This document shows, in pieces, positions 47,086 to 59,143 of a DNA stretch of 64,000 nucleotides (position 1 is the stretch's first letter; each line of letters begins with the position of its first letter). A model generated the notes under the pieces. It saw only the letters and a program-made list of their open reading frames with translations. It did no database searches and was not told where the DNA came from. The position numbers were made by a program, and so were the translations under genes. Origin of the DNA: Dryococelus australis (taxonomy: Eukaryota > Arthropoda > Insecta > Phasmatodea > Phasmatidae); assembly GCA_029891345.1 (NCBI GenBank), contig CM056995.1, positions 81,841,895 through 81,905,894 of the forward strand, written 5' to 3'.

Positions 47086-48376
47086 GCCTTGAGCATAACA
47101 TTTGAAAGGTTATCTCATCTTAACGATTGCAGAAACACAAAAATTCCAAGAAGAGCGAAAATGCAAAGTATTAAAAATAGCTGTAAATTTTCTACACACT
47201 ACCACAATCTATTATGAAAATGTATTATTTACCAACACTGCCAACTGTCGCAAAGTTCCATTGGCTAAAAATAATACATAAGCATTAAATCGTGAATCAA
47301 TTTCACAAAAGAACTCTGGTCGTGCGAATATGCTACTGTTCTGTCCACTGCATTGTGCATTTTTTTTATTGTGAACCAATGTTACAAGTTAAACACCTTC
47401 TGTGAAGTGGTATTTGCTAGTGCGCATAATACCTGTCCATAATCATTACCAAACCACGGCTGCTTACCAAGTTGGCGAACGTTGAACTTCCTTGTGCATG
47501 AAACTATGCGTAATCAATCAGATTATATACTCTTATTACTACACAAGACGAAATTCATTTTCACGATCATACATTCCCGTTTACAAACTAGAAACACGTA
47601 TAAATCCAATTATCTTTTTGGTTTCTCGTGTTCGTTTGTTTATTTAGTGAAAATGAGAACTGCAACAAGTCTTAGTAATCCTTGTGTAACCACCGCGATT
47701 GTTTACTAATGAGATGTTTAAATAGGGTAGACTTGGGGGGGGGGGGGATTTTATTGAAGTAAGTTAGCCAACTTACATGAGCAACAATTTAAATAAATAT
47801 TGGGAAAGTTTTCCATTTGGAAGATGCTTTATTATGCCAATCGTAGCACGGGATTTTTATTGTGGCAGTGGTTATGTGTATGGGTATAATTATGGTAATG
47901 GTTATTTCTACCTTATAGCAATATGAATGTAATTTGTGATTACTTCTTTTATATTGCATTCAGCGTCTTCCTCTTACGAGCTGTAAGTAATGCACGAGTT
48001 TGACATCGCTTGACTTCGAATGAGATCCTTCAGCCGAATTTTGAATTTTAGGGGAAGGCAGCAGTGGCAAATTTAATAAGTTTGATAAAAAGGATCTAAC
48101 TTACGGACTATCACTGAACTATAACTTTAAAGTTCAGTTCTTGAGTTCGACAATATTTTGTATGTGACATGCACTTGCAAAATAAAAAAGAGCCCGAAAA
48201 TAATGTATCATATTTTTACGGTTCTTCGTTATACTTTCTAAAATACCGGCATAAAAATAGACTACAAAGTCGTTAGTCACTTTGAACCAATACGAAACTA
48301 TCTTGAATCATTGTATGGTAGGATTTACGTCTAAAAAAGATTTTTTAAGATGTATCCCATTCGGTTAAATAAATCT
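47086..48376. other. No supported gene; G13 run at 47735-47747
   Basis: AT-rich. A 75-codon frame at 47482-47709 has no recognisable features. One G13 homopolymer. Confidence 0.4.
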
Positions 48377-48613
48377 TGAGTGGAGTGGAGAGATGTTTAG
48401 GCGGCTCTTAGCATCGAGGTCTTGAAAGCTGATGAGGGTGAAGCGAGGTGAGCATGGAGCAACGGCGGAATGCGAGGATGGGGGAAACTGAAGATTCCCG
48501 AGAAAACCCGCCGACCATTAATATCATCCAGCACGATTTACAGCATGTGGGAAAATCCCGGAGCGACCCCCGTCTGGAATCGAATCTGATTCGCCTTGGT
48601 GGTAGGCGAGCGC
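48377..48613 (-). repeat. SINE copy lacking most of its tRNA head
   Basis: Minus-strand copy. The body is complete (gattttcccacatgctgtaa, ggtcggcgggttttctcggg) and the tail ends gctaagagccgcctaaacat, but the head is cut just after the A-box-proximal gctcgcctaccaccaaggcg. 5' truncation is typical of SINE insertion. Confidence 0.8.
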
Positions 48614-48660
48614 CATAAACAAATCTTGAGAAATTTGCGGTATGCATATATAAACACACA

Positions 48661-49855
48661 TTCGAATCACATTATTATGACCACCTGCTAGAAGTTCCAA
48701 CTGCAGCGGTAGCCCATGAAGTATGGCCTGTGACATAGGCTGGTGAAGCAGGTATGTAATGCGGCCAACAGGCTGGTTGTACACAGTGCGCTTCCAGCTG
48801 TCATGGGTAAGGGAAGCGATTTAAGCGAGTTGCAAAAAGGGATGACCATCGCCTTTCCGGCCAAGGGGGCGGGGGGCAGTATTTCGGAAACAGTGACGTT
48901 TGAAAACTACTCACGTGCCTCTGTTATAAAGTTGTATCGTGAGTGGACGAATGACACATTGGGAATAATTGTCGTGGAAACTGTGGAGCTCCACACACCA
49001 TTGATGTCCGAGGTGAATGTCGACTACGACGGTGCGTGAACGCCAACCGACAAGCTACAGTGGAACAGCTCACTGTCCAAATGAACCAGGGGGCATCGAG
49101 ACACGTATCTACCGCAACAGTTCAGTGAACCTTTCTGCGAATGGGGCTGTGGAGTAGACGGAGGGTGACTGCACCCATGCCGACACAGGTGGATCGACGA
49201 AAACGACAGGAATTTGTTTCTACAAAATGGCGACTAGCCAGCTGCTGATTGGCCTTCTCCGACGAGTGTCGTTTTCAGTTGCATAGAAGTGATGGACGTC
49301 AGCGTGACCGGAGAGAAACGTCGGGGAACCGACACCCTGCATCCATTGCAGGACGAACACAAGGCGGTGGGGGCAGTGGTATTCTCTGGGGAATGTTCTC
49401 GTGGTATTCTCTAGGTCCCATCATCCGTGTAGACGACACTCTTGATCGATTTGGTTATGAATCCATCCTCGGTTATCACGTCCACTCGCACATGATTGTC
49501 TTTCTTCGGGAGGATGGAATCTTCCAGCACGATAATGCGCCTTGCCACACGGCTAGAAGTATCCGCACATGACTGGAAGAGAATAATCAAGACTTCAAAG
49601 TTCTTCCCTGGGCCCCAAACAGCCTCGATTTCAATCCAATTGAACATCTGTAGGACTACCCCGATCGTCTTGTTCGCTATCTGTTTCCTCCGCCACGCAC
49701 CCTTTAACAGTTGTGGGACGCACTGCAGACATCATGGCTCCAGATACCCGTGGAGACCTATCATCACCTGACTGAGTCACTGCCAGCTCGTCTAGCTGCT
49801 GTCCGTGCTGTGAAGGGCGGTTACTCTGGACACTAGCAGTTGACCATAATAATGT
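48661..49855 (+). mobile_element. Tc1/mariner-family transposon with TIRs
   Basis: Terminal inverted repeats of at least 27 bp: the left end reads tcgaatcacattattatgac followed by cacctgct, and the inverted right end reads tcgaatcacattattatggt followed by caactgct. A TA adjoins the right end. It encloses one transposase gene on the plus strand. Length of about 1.2 kb is normal for the family. Confidence 0.9.
48803..49836 (+). pseudogene. Tc1-like transposase, broken
   Basis: DDE transposase of about 340 codons that would bind the inverted ends and cut and paste the element at TA. Starts MGKGSDLSELQKGMTIAF, a helix-turn-helix DNA-binding domain, then SISETVTFENYSRASVIKLY. The catalytic domain shows FSDECRFQLHRSDG (first Asp), GGGGSGILWGMFSW, FQHDNAPCHTAR (second Asp) and NSLDFNPIEHL (Glu). 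The C-terminus is LPARLAAVRAVKGGYSGH before TAG at 49834. Stops at 49039, after IRT near 49570 and after EHL, plus frameshifts between 49039 and 49249, inactivate it. Catalytic residues are retained, so decay is moderate. Confidence 0.9.
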
Positions 49856-50859
49856 GATTCGACTGTACTTATATATGTGTATATATACACATAAAGAAAT
49901 GTGAAATCCAGCCATAATAGGTTAGCAAACACTGGTACTTTCCTATCATTCTACCATAGACGTCGGGACCATTTTCGGTTCAGGAGGGGCAGGACAATGT
50001 CATGAAGATGTTTAATGCCCCTGGTACTGCTAAAAGAGCCCTATCTCAAATAATCTGTTTTGAAATGAATAATATCAATTTACACAGGCATTCACATATT
50101 TCAAACACAAAGTACTAATAAATAGAGGCATTTTTATTTCGGCGAATATATTTATGTACAGGCTTGATTGCAATGGCTCTATGGCATTCCAACAGCTTAG
50201 CTAATTGACCGCGTTTATTGACGATTAGGCATTTACTTATTTCACTGGCCAACAATAATTATGTAGAGACGTTCAAGATTTGTGCTATTATGTGGTATCA
50301 TGCTCGGCTCCACTGTCAACTTTAACAGAATTCACGATTTCATTCGCTATTGCAGTAATAAGCTGCTCATGGTTAACTGAGCATTTTGAAAGCCCTTCCC
50401 TAGGATCTACTTTCTTTTCTCATTTTGTATCCTTTCAACACTATGCACAACTATATTTGTTCACAGCCTCGCCCGCGTGTGTACTAAACCAAGCAACTAA
50501 TAGGTAATTTCCTTTACCGATAGACCTCTTTGTAGACGACATTAGTAACGGGACTGTGCGCATTTTGGGGCAAGTTAACTCAAAAGTGGCACAATTGCCA
50601 TTTGATTAATATGTAAATGGGTTTTTGGAAAGAGGTATCACAAAGTGCAGGACCCTTCCAAGGTTAATTCAGACCCACCACCTTGCCCGCTCCCCTGAGA
50701 GGTCTGCTGTGATTTGTCGAAGGGTTACGCCCCCTCACCCTCCTTCTTCTGAAAGGTGCATTGTGATTGGCTGTTGGCTGAGGGTGTACCCTATTGTCTG
50801 ACAATCTGCCCAAGTAACATTTGTGGACTTTGTAACACCTGAGCTCTGAAGATAAAGTG
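49856..50859. repeat. No gene; deleted MITE copy at 50351-50468
   Basis: 50351-50468 has the family left end (taagctgctcatggttaact, gcattttgaaagccctt) and the right end (tttgttcacagcc) with most of the interior deleted. Otherwise nothing identified. Confidence 0.5.
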
Positions 50860-51430
50860 CCATCAGAGTGGGAGCAATAGCGACCGATACATGGAGTGGA
50901 GTAGTACTTGGTTCGAAACCAGTCGAGGCCAATTATATTTTTTAAATCCCTTAATTACTATTTAAATATAGACTAAGTACACATATCGAGTAATTAGACG
51001 TAATTGGGTGTAAATAGCAATTGTGTAATCATCTACGTAAGTAAGTACACATGTTGTCATTTCGGCTGCCGAACTGCAAGTGAAGAGGTTGAAATGGGAA
51101 TGTAGGGTATAGGCTATGGTGAGGGGTATGGGGATATGGCATTGAGGATTCAGCCCTAGGTTCGAGACCTGACAAGGGTAATTCAATTTTTTTAAACTAG
51201 TAATTGCCATTTGCATATCGACAAAGTATACATAATGAGTAATCAGAAGTAACTAGGCGAAATTGTATAATGAGTATGTTCCGAGGCTAAGTAAACATGT
51301 TTACCATTTGGCTGTCAATCTGCGATTGAGGATGTTGAAAGAAGAGTGTAGGGTATAGGCTTTGGTGAGGGGTGAGATATAAGGGTAGGTACTACCTGGT
51401 TCAACATCCGATGAGAGTAAACATGTGTAA
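50860..51430. repeat. About 245-bp tandem repeat, 2-3 copies, B-box-like motif
   Basis: Recurrent blocks: ggttcgaaacc (about 50910), ggttcgagacc (about 51160) and ggttcaacatcc (about 51399), each followed by an AT-rich stretch. Also gtagggtataggctatggtg and gtagggtataggctttggtg before the second and third. Period is about 245 bp. The ggttcgaaacc element equals a tRNA B box. No full tRNA fold is seen. Confidence 0.65.
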
Positions 51431-52079
51431 TAAGTATTCGTGCATAAACTAAGTACCAAGACTACTTACATACACTATGTATGCCCAATGAATAATTGAG
51501 TAATCATACAGTAAGTACATGCAAGTACTGGTAGTAATTACACATTAGGTATGCCTAATGAGTAATGAGTAAATTTGCAAGTATGCACAATGTCTATGTA
51601 CAAACACTACACACATGTCCATTTGTTAGCACTACCCCCTTCCGACTGAGCAGATGAGCAGAAATTAGTAATATCTTTACATTTTACCCCGCCCACCTTG
51701 GAATGGGGAAGCCTGCGCTTCTGCCACCGACCCGCTCCTCACAACCACGAGGCCTTGCGTCTTCGGGCCGACAGGCGAGACACCGCTCACGTCTCGTGCA
51801 GAGCGGACTGAGCGATTCACATCACCACCACATGGGATATCAGCAACCAAGGAACGCTCACTCACTCTCTCCCCCCTCTCTCTAGTGCCGCCGAAGCTCT
51901 CTGGACCAGGAACGTACACATGCCATGAGGTTAAACTTTCTCTCTAAACAACTATGTTTGTGTTAAACTCGGAGAATGTCTGTACATGTTACGTAACATC
52001 GTGATGCTCTCCTATGCTTACAACTGCGAATAGGGTTCGAATTGTCCTTATCGTAATGATTGTATCCAGGAATTATAAC
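51431..52079. other. No supported gene
   Basis: GC-richer stretch at 51690-51910 with open frames on both strands but no recognised protein. TA-rich short repeats (agtaagtac, atgagtaat) at 51430-51570. Confidence 0.35.
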
Positions 52080-53320
52080 TGTAGTATGAATTTGGAAGTC
52101 GTAGCTTTCACAGGTAAGAAATGACAGGCAAATATGTTTATAAGCAGGTTTGATGTATATTTAGCTCCGCTGCTCTGTTGGGAGCAATATGTGATATTTT
52201 TATTTGTCGACTATGGTCTCAGCAGATGGGAAACAGTTGTCAACTATGATAGAGTGGTTATGGTCTAATACACCCTCCCACCTGTTAGTGACTATAATCT
52301 TAAACTGATAGGAAATTATGACTAAATATGTTTATAAGTGTGCTTAGGGCATTGACATGTGTGTGATGTGGCTTTAGGCTATAGAGCATGGGCAGGCCTT
52401 GTTTACTTATATGTATTGTTTATGGTGTTACTCCCTCCCCACTACTACAAACATCATGCTAGCATCATGATTACCTTAACTTTTTTCACATATGGATGGT
52501 TGTTACCCATGCTAACGTCCATTTATATGACACTTGTGATAGCAGACTATGAGCATGGCAATGGGTGATTGACGAATGTGTGCAAACCATTCTGTATGTG
52601 GGCTATTTCAAACATCCTCTACACTCATGTATGCACCGGTAGCTGCTAACTAATAAAATATTCTTGCAATTGCATGTACACCTACCTATATTTTCTTTAC
52701 TGTTATTGTATGTTATCTGAGCTTAAATTGTTTCGACATAACCCCCTATGCTTATAAGTGTACTTACGACAAAATTGGTCCTGCGACACTTTTCGTGGTC
52801 GGGAGTGATACCTATGTTGCGAATTGGGAAGGTCAATTTCAAATTGTTCGAAAATTACCACCTAAAATGCTTATAAGCATGCACGTGGTAAAGTTGGTCC
52901 TGCAACCCTTTTCGTTGTATGGGGTGAAATCTATCTTATAAATTTTCTTGTATCTTAAATTGTTCTGAAATTATAGACAACTATGCTTATACATGTGCTT
53001 AGGGTATACTTGACCCTTTGGTCCTTTTCTTTGTTGGGGGTGATGCATAAATTATAATTTTGGTAATTGTATCTCAATTGGTTCGAAAATTTCAGCCAAC
53101 ACTTGGCAAAGTGTGTATTTTCTTGGTCAGGGGTGATGCTTATGTTATTAATTTGGCTACAATACCTCAAATGGCTAGGAAATTATAGTCAACTCTGCTT
53201 ATAAATAGACCAAGGGTATACCAACTCCTTCGGCCCTTTTTGTTGTCGGGGGGGATCTATATTATGCATTTGGCTACTATATCTCAAACAGTTCAGAAAT
53301 TACAGTTCATTGTGTTAACT
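52080..53320. repeat. Diverged satellite-like array, about 115-125-bp unit
   Basis: At least five units between 52725 and 53320 share the order atgcttataagtgtgctta, gttggtcctgcraccctttt, cgttgtcgggggtgat, tattttggctattgtatct (approximate), caaattgttcgaaaattayag. Fainter copies extend back to about 52080 (aaatatgtttataagcagg; aaatatgtttataagtgtgc near 52325). Divergence between units is considerable, so the array is old. Confidence 0.75.
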
Positions 53321-54926
53321 TATTATCATTAGGTAACCATTTGGTATAACTTAAATTATTCCCTTCGTTTTATGTTTTCTTAATGCATCGAAGTATAAAT
53401 AAAAATGAGCAGATTTGTAAAATATTATCTTTTCCAATAATTTCACTGTTTCACTTGACCGATGCATGAATACTTTGATTAGGCCAATGGCAGTGTTAAT
53501 TTTACATAACAATGTGCAGCCAAGTAATCAAATGAAAAATACTGTTAACTTGATATTTAAGTGTATCCAAAGCCAATAGATTTTCAAGAATTTTCCACTC
53601 AAATTGTTTCCAATTCAATCTAAAGCATCAACCTAATTCACCCCCTAAAAATATATATGAAGGCGTAGTAATGTCTTCACTTTTGTAGGACATAAGAAGG
53701 AGCTTACATATTCCATGTCTACTAATCAATTATTCCCTATGGTTGTGATTAATATACTGTCGGGTGAAAGGAGATGTATCATAGCAAAAGTGTAAAAATA
53801 TCTACGACAGGGAAAAAAAATTCAAGGTACTAACATGACGATGTGATGCATTAAGGGGTTGAAGTAAAATTTTTTTGTCTGTATCATGCTTGTTAAAAAG
53901 TTCTTGGCATGCCTCGTCGGATACAAACGTGCCTTAGAAATCCTGGAGGTCCTGCAGGTTAATGAAGTTTGTCAATGCATTTGAGAAGACCTTTGTTTTT
54001 ATATCGAAACTGATGAGATGCCTTTGTTTACGTTATTTTTCAGTTTATGCCATTGGTTTGTTTCATACTGGAATGGTATCAACGAGTATTGTTTTTTTTT
54101 TTCACTAATTTTATTCAGTATAACATCTGTGATTCTGATATATGCAAAAAAATTTTTGTGAGCAGTATATCAGTAGCACCTGATTTGAAGATGGCTCTGC
54201 GGGTTGTTGGGTTCGTCGGTGGAGGAGTTGTGTTGGTACTACTGCACTGACCGAAACTGAGGTCTAGGTTATGTTACCCGATATTTTTCATTTGACAGGT
54301 TCCTCCCTAAAACTAAATGTTTTGAGTATTTTAGGTTTGACCCTTTTCTCTGGTGTCTAAATTAATTCTCGATCAAGTTCTCTAATCCTTATTACTTTAT
54401 CCTGGCCAATCTAGCTATAAAATGAATATTCCAATAAGCACACACAAATAAAGTAGCCTTTTATTATGTTCTTCTCTTTTGGTGAGTCATTATCATTTAA
54501 GCCCTAGGGGGTAAATGGATGAGCACTATGGCTATAGCTAATTTTAATCTTTCGATGCACAAATCCAATAAAATTAAGGTTAAGGTATCTTCATTTTGAG
54601 AATAGCTTCTTGTTAACCCTACAGCTAATTCGTTTACTTCTTGAAAGGGGGCTTTCTACACCTGATCCTTTTGAGCATAACATTGTTATATATTTTTTCT
54701 AAAGAGGTTAATTTCATTTTATCTAATTTCTTGTCTATATTTGAAACACTACTTTTCTGTTTAATAAAATAGTTCTAAATGGTAGATACCTATGTCTTGT
54801 GCGTCTTTTGTTATTGTTATCTCATTTTTTATATCTTTGTTACCTAATTCATATAAATCCCATTATTTAAAAAATATTATTGGTTTATTGCTAGTTGATA
54901 AGGACCTCCCCCTTCTTTTTTTCGCA
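53321..54926. other. No supported gene
   Basis: AT-rich. No domain, repeat or RNA gene recognised. Confidence 0.4.
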
Positions 54927-56531
54927 TGGTACTCTTATCGTCACTAGACATCGCCCCATTCTTCTTTAGTGTTTATGGGAATCTAAGGGAAAATTTCACT
55001 TCATGCAGCAGTCGCGGAATCCTATAGCTCCCTGAGCGAGTAAACCCCCCTCTTTCCCTTGACCAACCCACACCCTTTTTCTTTTCCCTACTCCTTGTTC
55101 ACGTTTCGTTTAAATGAGCCTTATCTGGTATTAAAGTAAGTATTAGGGTACAGGATACAGTGCTGGCCCTGCCGAGAAAAAGTTACAGAATGTGGTTGAG
55201 GCTTTGCAGGTTAGATTTTACTGTAGGCTCTTTTTTATTTTTATTTTTGTAAGTGTAAATTTTATCTTTCCCTCACCATACCTCACCCTTTCCTACCCCT
55301 CCCTGTAACATTTGGTGTAGTTTCTGGGGAAATTCCTTGTTTAGTTACTCCTGGAGATCACAACCTCTACCCTCCCCGTAACATTTGGTTTGGGGTGCCG
55401 GGTACCTTATTGTTTTTGTTTAGTGGTACCTATGGGAATAGTGGGTCTGACACTGACGAGGCAATGCATGATGCTGTTGGGATATTGATAACTTAGCTGT
55501 AAAGTTAATACTAAAGTAAGTTACATTGGTGGTTTTACAACTGTGTTAAGTTAAGTGTGTTTATGTAATTAAGTGTGCTCAGAGGACAGCACATAAGGTA
55601 GACTGGTTTTTATTTGTGGTTTCGTGAGTTGAGGTGGTTGACTCCAGTTTCCAGTGCTGCATAAGAATTTTTTTGTGCTCAGGGTGCATCACATAAAGTT
55701 GAGAAGTTTTTTTGTGGTGTGTATTTTTCATTTTTTTATGGGGGTTTTGAGGTATTTATCTGTGCCAGGCATGGTAGGCCTGGAATATGGCTTCCAGAGG
55801 AGGAGTTTTGAACCAGTCAGGAAGGGATGTGAGATGACTGGGGTGTTTTTCTGAGAGGGGATTGGACGCGAGAATCTTGAGGAAACTGTTGAAGAAACAA
55901 GGATGAAGGAAATATGGAATTTGATAGTAGGAGTTATACAGGATCACACACTAGCCTGGAAAGTGGCAGTGATTGTGGTAAAGTCCTGGGTGTTACTTTG
56001 CTTGGGATACCGAAGGGATTTTTTTTTAAGTTATGTTTTGCAGTTATGAGGCAGGTGGTACTCTCATCGTCACTAGACACCACGCCACTCTTCTTTAGCA
56101 TTTATGGTAATCTAATGGAAAACATCACTGCATGGCTTATGTGTCAGACCCATTAAGCGGTCGTGGAATGCTATCACTCCCTGAGCGAGTAAACCAACCT
56201 CTTTCCCTTGACTTCTCCCCTTTTTATTTTCCATACCCATTCTCCACTTTTCATTTAAATGAGCGTTTTCTGGTATTACAGTAAGTATTAGGGTACAGGG
56301 TACTGTGCTAGCCCTGCTGAGAAAAAGTTACAGCACATGGTGGATGCTTTGCAGGTTAGATCTTATTGTAGGCTCTTTTTTTTTTCTTTCTATTTTTGTA
56401 AGTCTAAATTTTATCCTTCCTTCACACTACCTCACACTTTCCTACCCCTCCCGGTAACATTTGGTGTAGTCTCCGGGTAGTTTCCTTGGTCGGTTACGCC
56501 TGAAGATCACACTCCCTACCATCCCTGTAAC
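54927..56531. mobile_element. Pair of ~470-bp direct repeats, possible non-autonomous LTR element
   Basis: 54927-55391 and 56053-56531 are direct copies (shared: tcgtcactagacaycrc, ccctgagcgagtaaac, gtattagggtacagg, gagaaaaagttacag, ctttcctacccctccc, gtaacatttggtgtag). They enclose about 660 bp with only short frames (55654-55854 holds SRNG-like RRSFEPVRKGCEMTG). The arrangement resembles a short non-autonomous LTR retrotransposon (TRIM/LARD) or a simple segmental duplication. Primer-binding and polypurine sites were not identified. Confidence 0.5.
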
Positions 56532-57984
56532 AGTATTAATACAATCTAAAATTCAAAGAGACAAATATCTTGCTCTGAGGGAGTTTAAGTTAGCCGACGT
56601 GTGTCACAAAGTCTCACAGGCCTTAGTCGCCCTACAAGGGAGTATGTTTATGCTTTTTGCGGTGACGTCAACAAGGAGGCTCTCTCGACAGTGGGCTCGT
56701 CGGATGTTGAAACAGGACTACGCAGGAGGTCCTCTCAGCAGGCGACCCACGGGCTGGGCCTTCGGCATCTAGGATAAGATGGTGCCCAGAGCCGTCATTG
56801 CCATGGGCTTATATGGCACCTTCCCGACCTCGCGCTCATTCCTCTGGAATTTGTTTTCCATAACAGCGGCTCGGCTGGCCGAGGTCATCCTGAGCCTTGC
56901 ATCGGCTCGCTGCTTGGTAACCCTTACTGAGGCCAGCCGCAGCAATAGGCTCTTCCATGACTGCTTTGTAAAGTTCGGAGTCTGATGACGCCACAGAGGC
57001 AGCAAACAACATTCTTGTGTGCCAACATTTGTTACATCCAGCAAATATCTCGTCTGTCATCTGGTTTCTTCCACAAGTTAAACTGAGGCTTTCGAAAATC
57101 ATTTCAAATTTTAAAAATGCTCCAAAAAAGCAAAAACTCTAACTTCAATTGAATATCTTAAATCTTGGAGTCAATATAATGTAAAATGTTACTACCAGGA
57201 TTCTTCTTCATCGCGCTTTTGCTTGTGAAGAACTCGTTTTGTTGTTGTTGGTTGCATACAACGATTTTGTTCTATCCTCAGACTTATCGCATGCGTTAAA
57301 TAATTCATTAACATATATAATTTATTACAGTGTCACATTTGTGCATTTACTCTTATTGACGTAACTTAATAAATCCAGTTAGGTATTTTAGTTGTTATGG
57401 TAAATATGTGTTTAGAGTAGTTAAACATTCCATCCCCGCATTTAATGTATTATTTAAGGTGTTGTGAATAAGTTTCATTACAACAACAAATAACCTTGAA
57501 GTCTTGTGTTCGGTGAACAGCGATATGAACAAACTAATATAGAGCAGTAGAATGGTATACGAATCAGTTACTTGCAGCTCGCATTGTACAGTGTCGTCCG
57601 ATACAACCTTCCTGTGCAACATGCAGACATATACAGTGAGCTTCCAATGGTTAAAGTTGCGTTTTTCTATGAATAATTACTTAAAACTACACACTAATTA
57701 TCAAGAAGAATTTTCGCACATCACAATACTTCAGTACTTTGTATAACTTATGTTCAATAAAATATAATAATAAATACCATAGTGGGGTAGATAAGTACAA
57801 ATATAGCATATTTCATCCGGGAACCAATAGTCTAGCATCCTGTTAATCTGCTAATGGTAGTGGTAATGTGCAGGGGCGGGTATGTAACCTTGTGAACTTG
57901 CCACTGTAACCAGCCTGTGCGCAGGTCTGCATGCCTGATAACACACCTCAGTACCACACAATCGCAGTCTCGGAGGTGCTACGT
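56532..57984. other. No identified gene; GC-richer block 56560-57080
   Basis: 56560-57080 has overlapping open frames on both strands (minus 57044-56769 and 57102-56836). The minus frame CGRNQMTDEIFAGCNKCWH has protein-like character, but no family is recognised. The remainder is AT-rich. Confidence 0.3.
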
Positions 57985-58141
57985 ATCTACAGTTCTGTAG
58001 GACCTGTTACCAGAATACTTGTAGGAAGTTCCTTTAGATGCTCGTGAGGTGATGTGGTTTCAGCATGACGGTGCCCAGCCTCACTTTGCCATTGCGGTTC
58101 GCCGGCACCTCAACATGCACTTCCTAAACCGGTGGATAGTA
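57985..58141 (+). pseudogene. Mariner-type transposase fragment
   Basis: Plus strand reads EVPLDAREVMWFQHDGAQPH and then FAIAVRRHLNMHFLNRWIV. This matches the region around the second catalytic Asp (QHDGA) of the insect mariner-like transposases that end in a NRWIGR block. Both sides are lost. Confidence 0.75.
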
Positions 58142-59098
58142 ATAGTATATGGGTGGCTCTAAGACAATACTATTTTTGTCTTAAATTTTCTTAATTTTCA
58201 ATGCTTTTTTCCTAAATTTGTAAGGTTTTTTTTTAGGGTTTTATCTGGTTTTTACTTGATTTTTCAAGCTTAAAATGTACCTCAAAATATCTCCAAAATG
58301 GTCAAAAAGCCTCTAAAATAAGGTTTTTTCATGTTTTTCCAAAAAAAAAAAAACAAATCTTGAAAAATCACTTTTTATTTTATGAGCTACCTTGCTAGTT
58401 TCCAAAAATTAATTAAGTTCAATTTTATACAAAGTAAGCAAATTGAAGCGAAAGCTGCAAACTAAATCTGTAAACTATTTCAATCAAATTTAAGCTAAAC
58501 AGAAAATAATTTAAGATAAAATCAAGTGAAATATTATGTTATTATTCATTACAGTTTATAGTCGAAGCTCTAGTACTTGCTCAAGATTGACACCCATTAC
58601 TCGAAGCTCATTCTCGTCGTGAATGTTTTCTAAGAGCAATTACTGTAAATTATGCAGATTTAGCTCAAATTTGAAAACTTTTTCTCTGAGATCGTCAGAC
58701 ATGGTATCTAAATGATAGGAATGGATAGTTGAAACATCGTCGCATTTTAAAATGATAGGCTAAAAGCTAAGTTGGCGATTTCATATTTAATAAAAAGAAA
58801 TTTACTAAGAGAAATAAAAATGCCAAACATACACAAATGAAAGTTAAAGTGACTAATTAAAAAATGGCACTAATAAAATTGGCATTAAGAGAAAAATATA
58901 ATTTTAGATTTTCAGAAAATAACTTTTTATTCTATAAAACAACTCTACTATGCTTCTAAAAATTTCTAAAAAAATTTAAAAGATATAACCATTAACCAAT
59001 ATGTCTTAAATTTTGTTTTAAATTATCGGAGCAATTTGTTTGCTTCGTTTATTATTTTTAAAGAAAATTATATGTCTTCAGTAATTCTTCCTCTGAAA
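58142..59098. other. AT-rich stretch, nothing identified
   Basis: Runs of A and T; no gene recognised. It may include undetected ends of the right-hand Polinton. Confidence 0.4.
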
Positions 59099-59127
59099 TA
59101 ACTAGCCAAGATTCCTTTGGCTAGTTA
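59099..59127. terminator. Perfect 11-bp stem hairpin after capsid gene
   Basis: taactagccaa (59099-59109) and ttggctagtta (59117-59127) are exact inverted copies with a 7-base loop. It lies 17 bases beyond the minus-strand stop at 59144. A role in transcript ending is inference. Confidence 0.5.
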
Positions 59128-59143
59128 GAATAAAATTACAAAT

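Noticed and set aside
50900-50935. tRNA gene at the ggttcgaaacc motif
   Set aside because: No cloverleaf or A box; the motif belongs to a tandem repeat.
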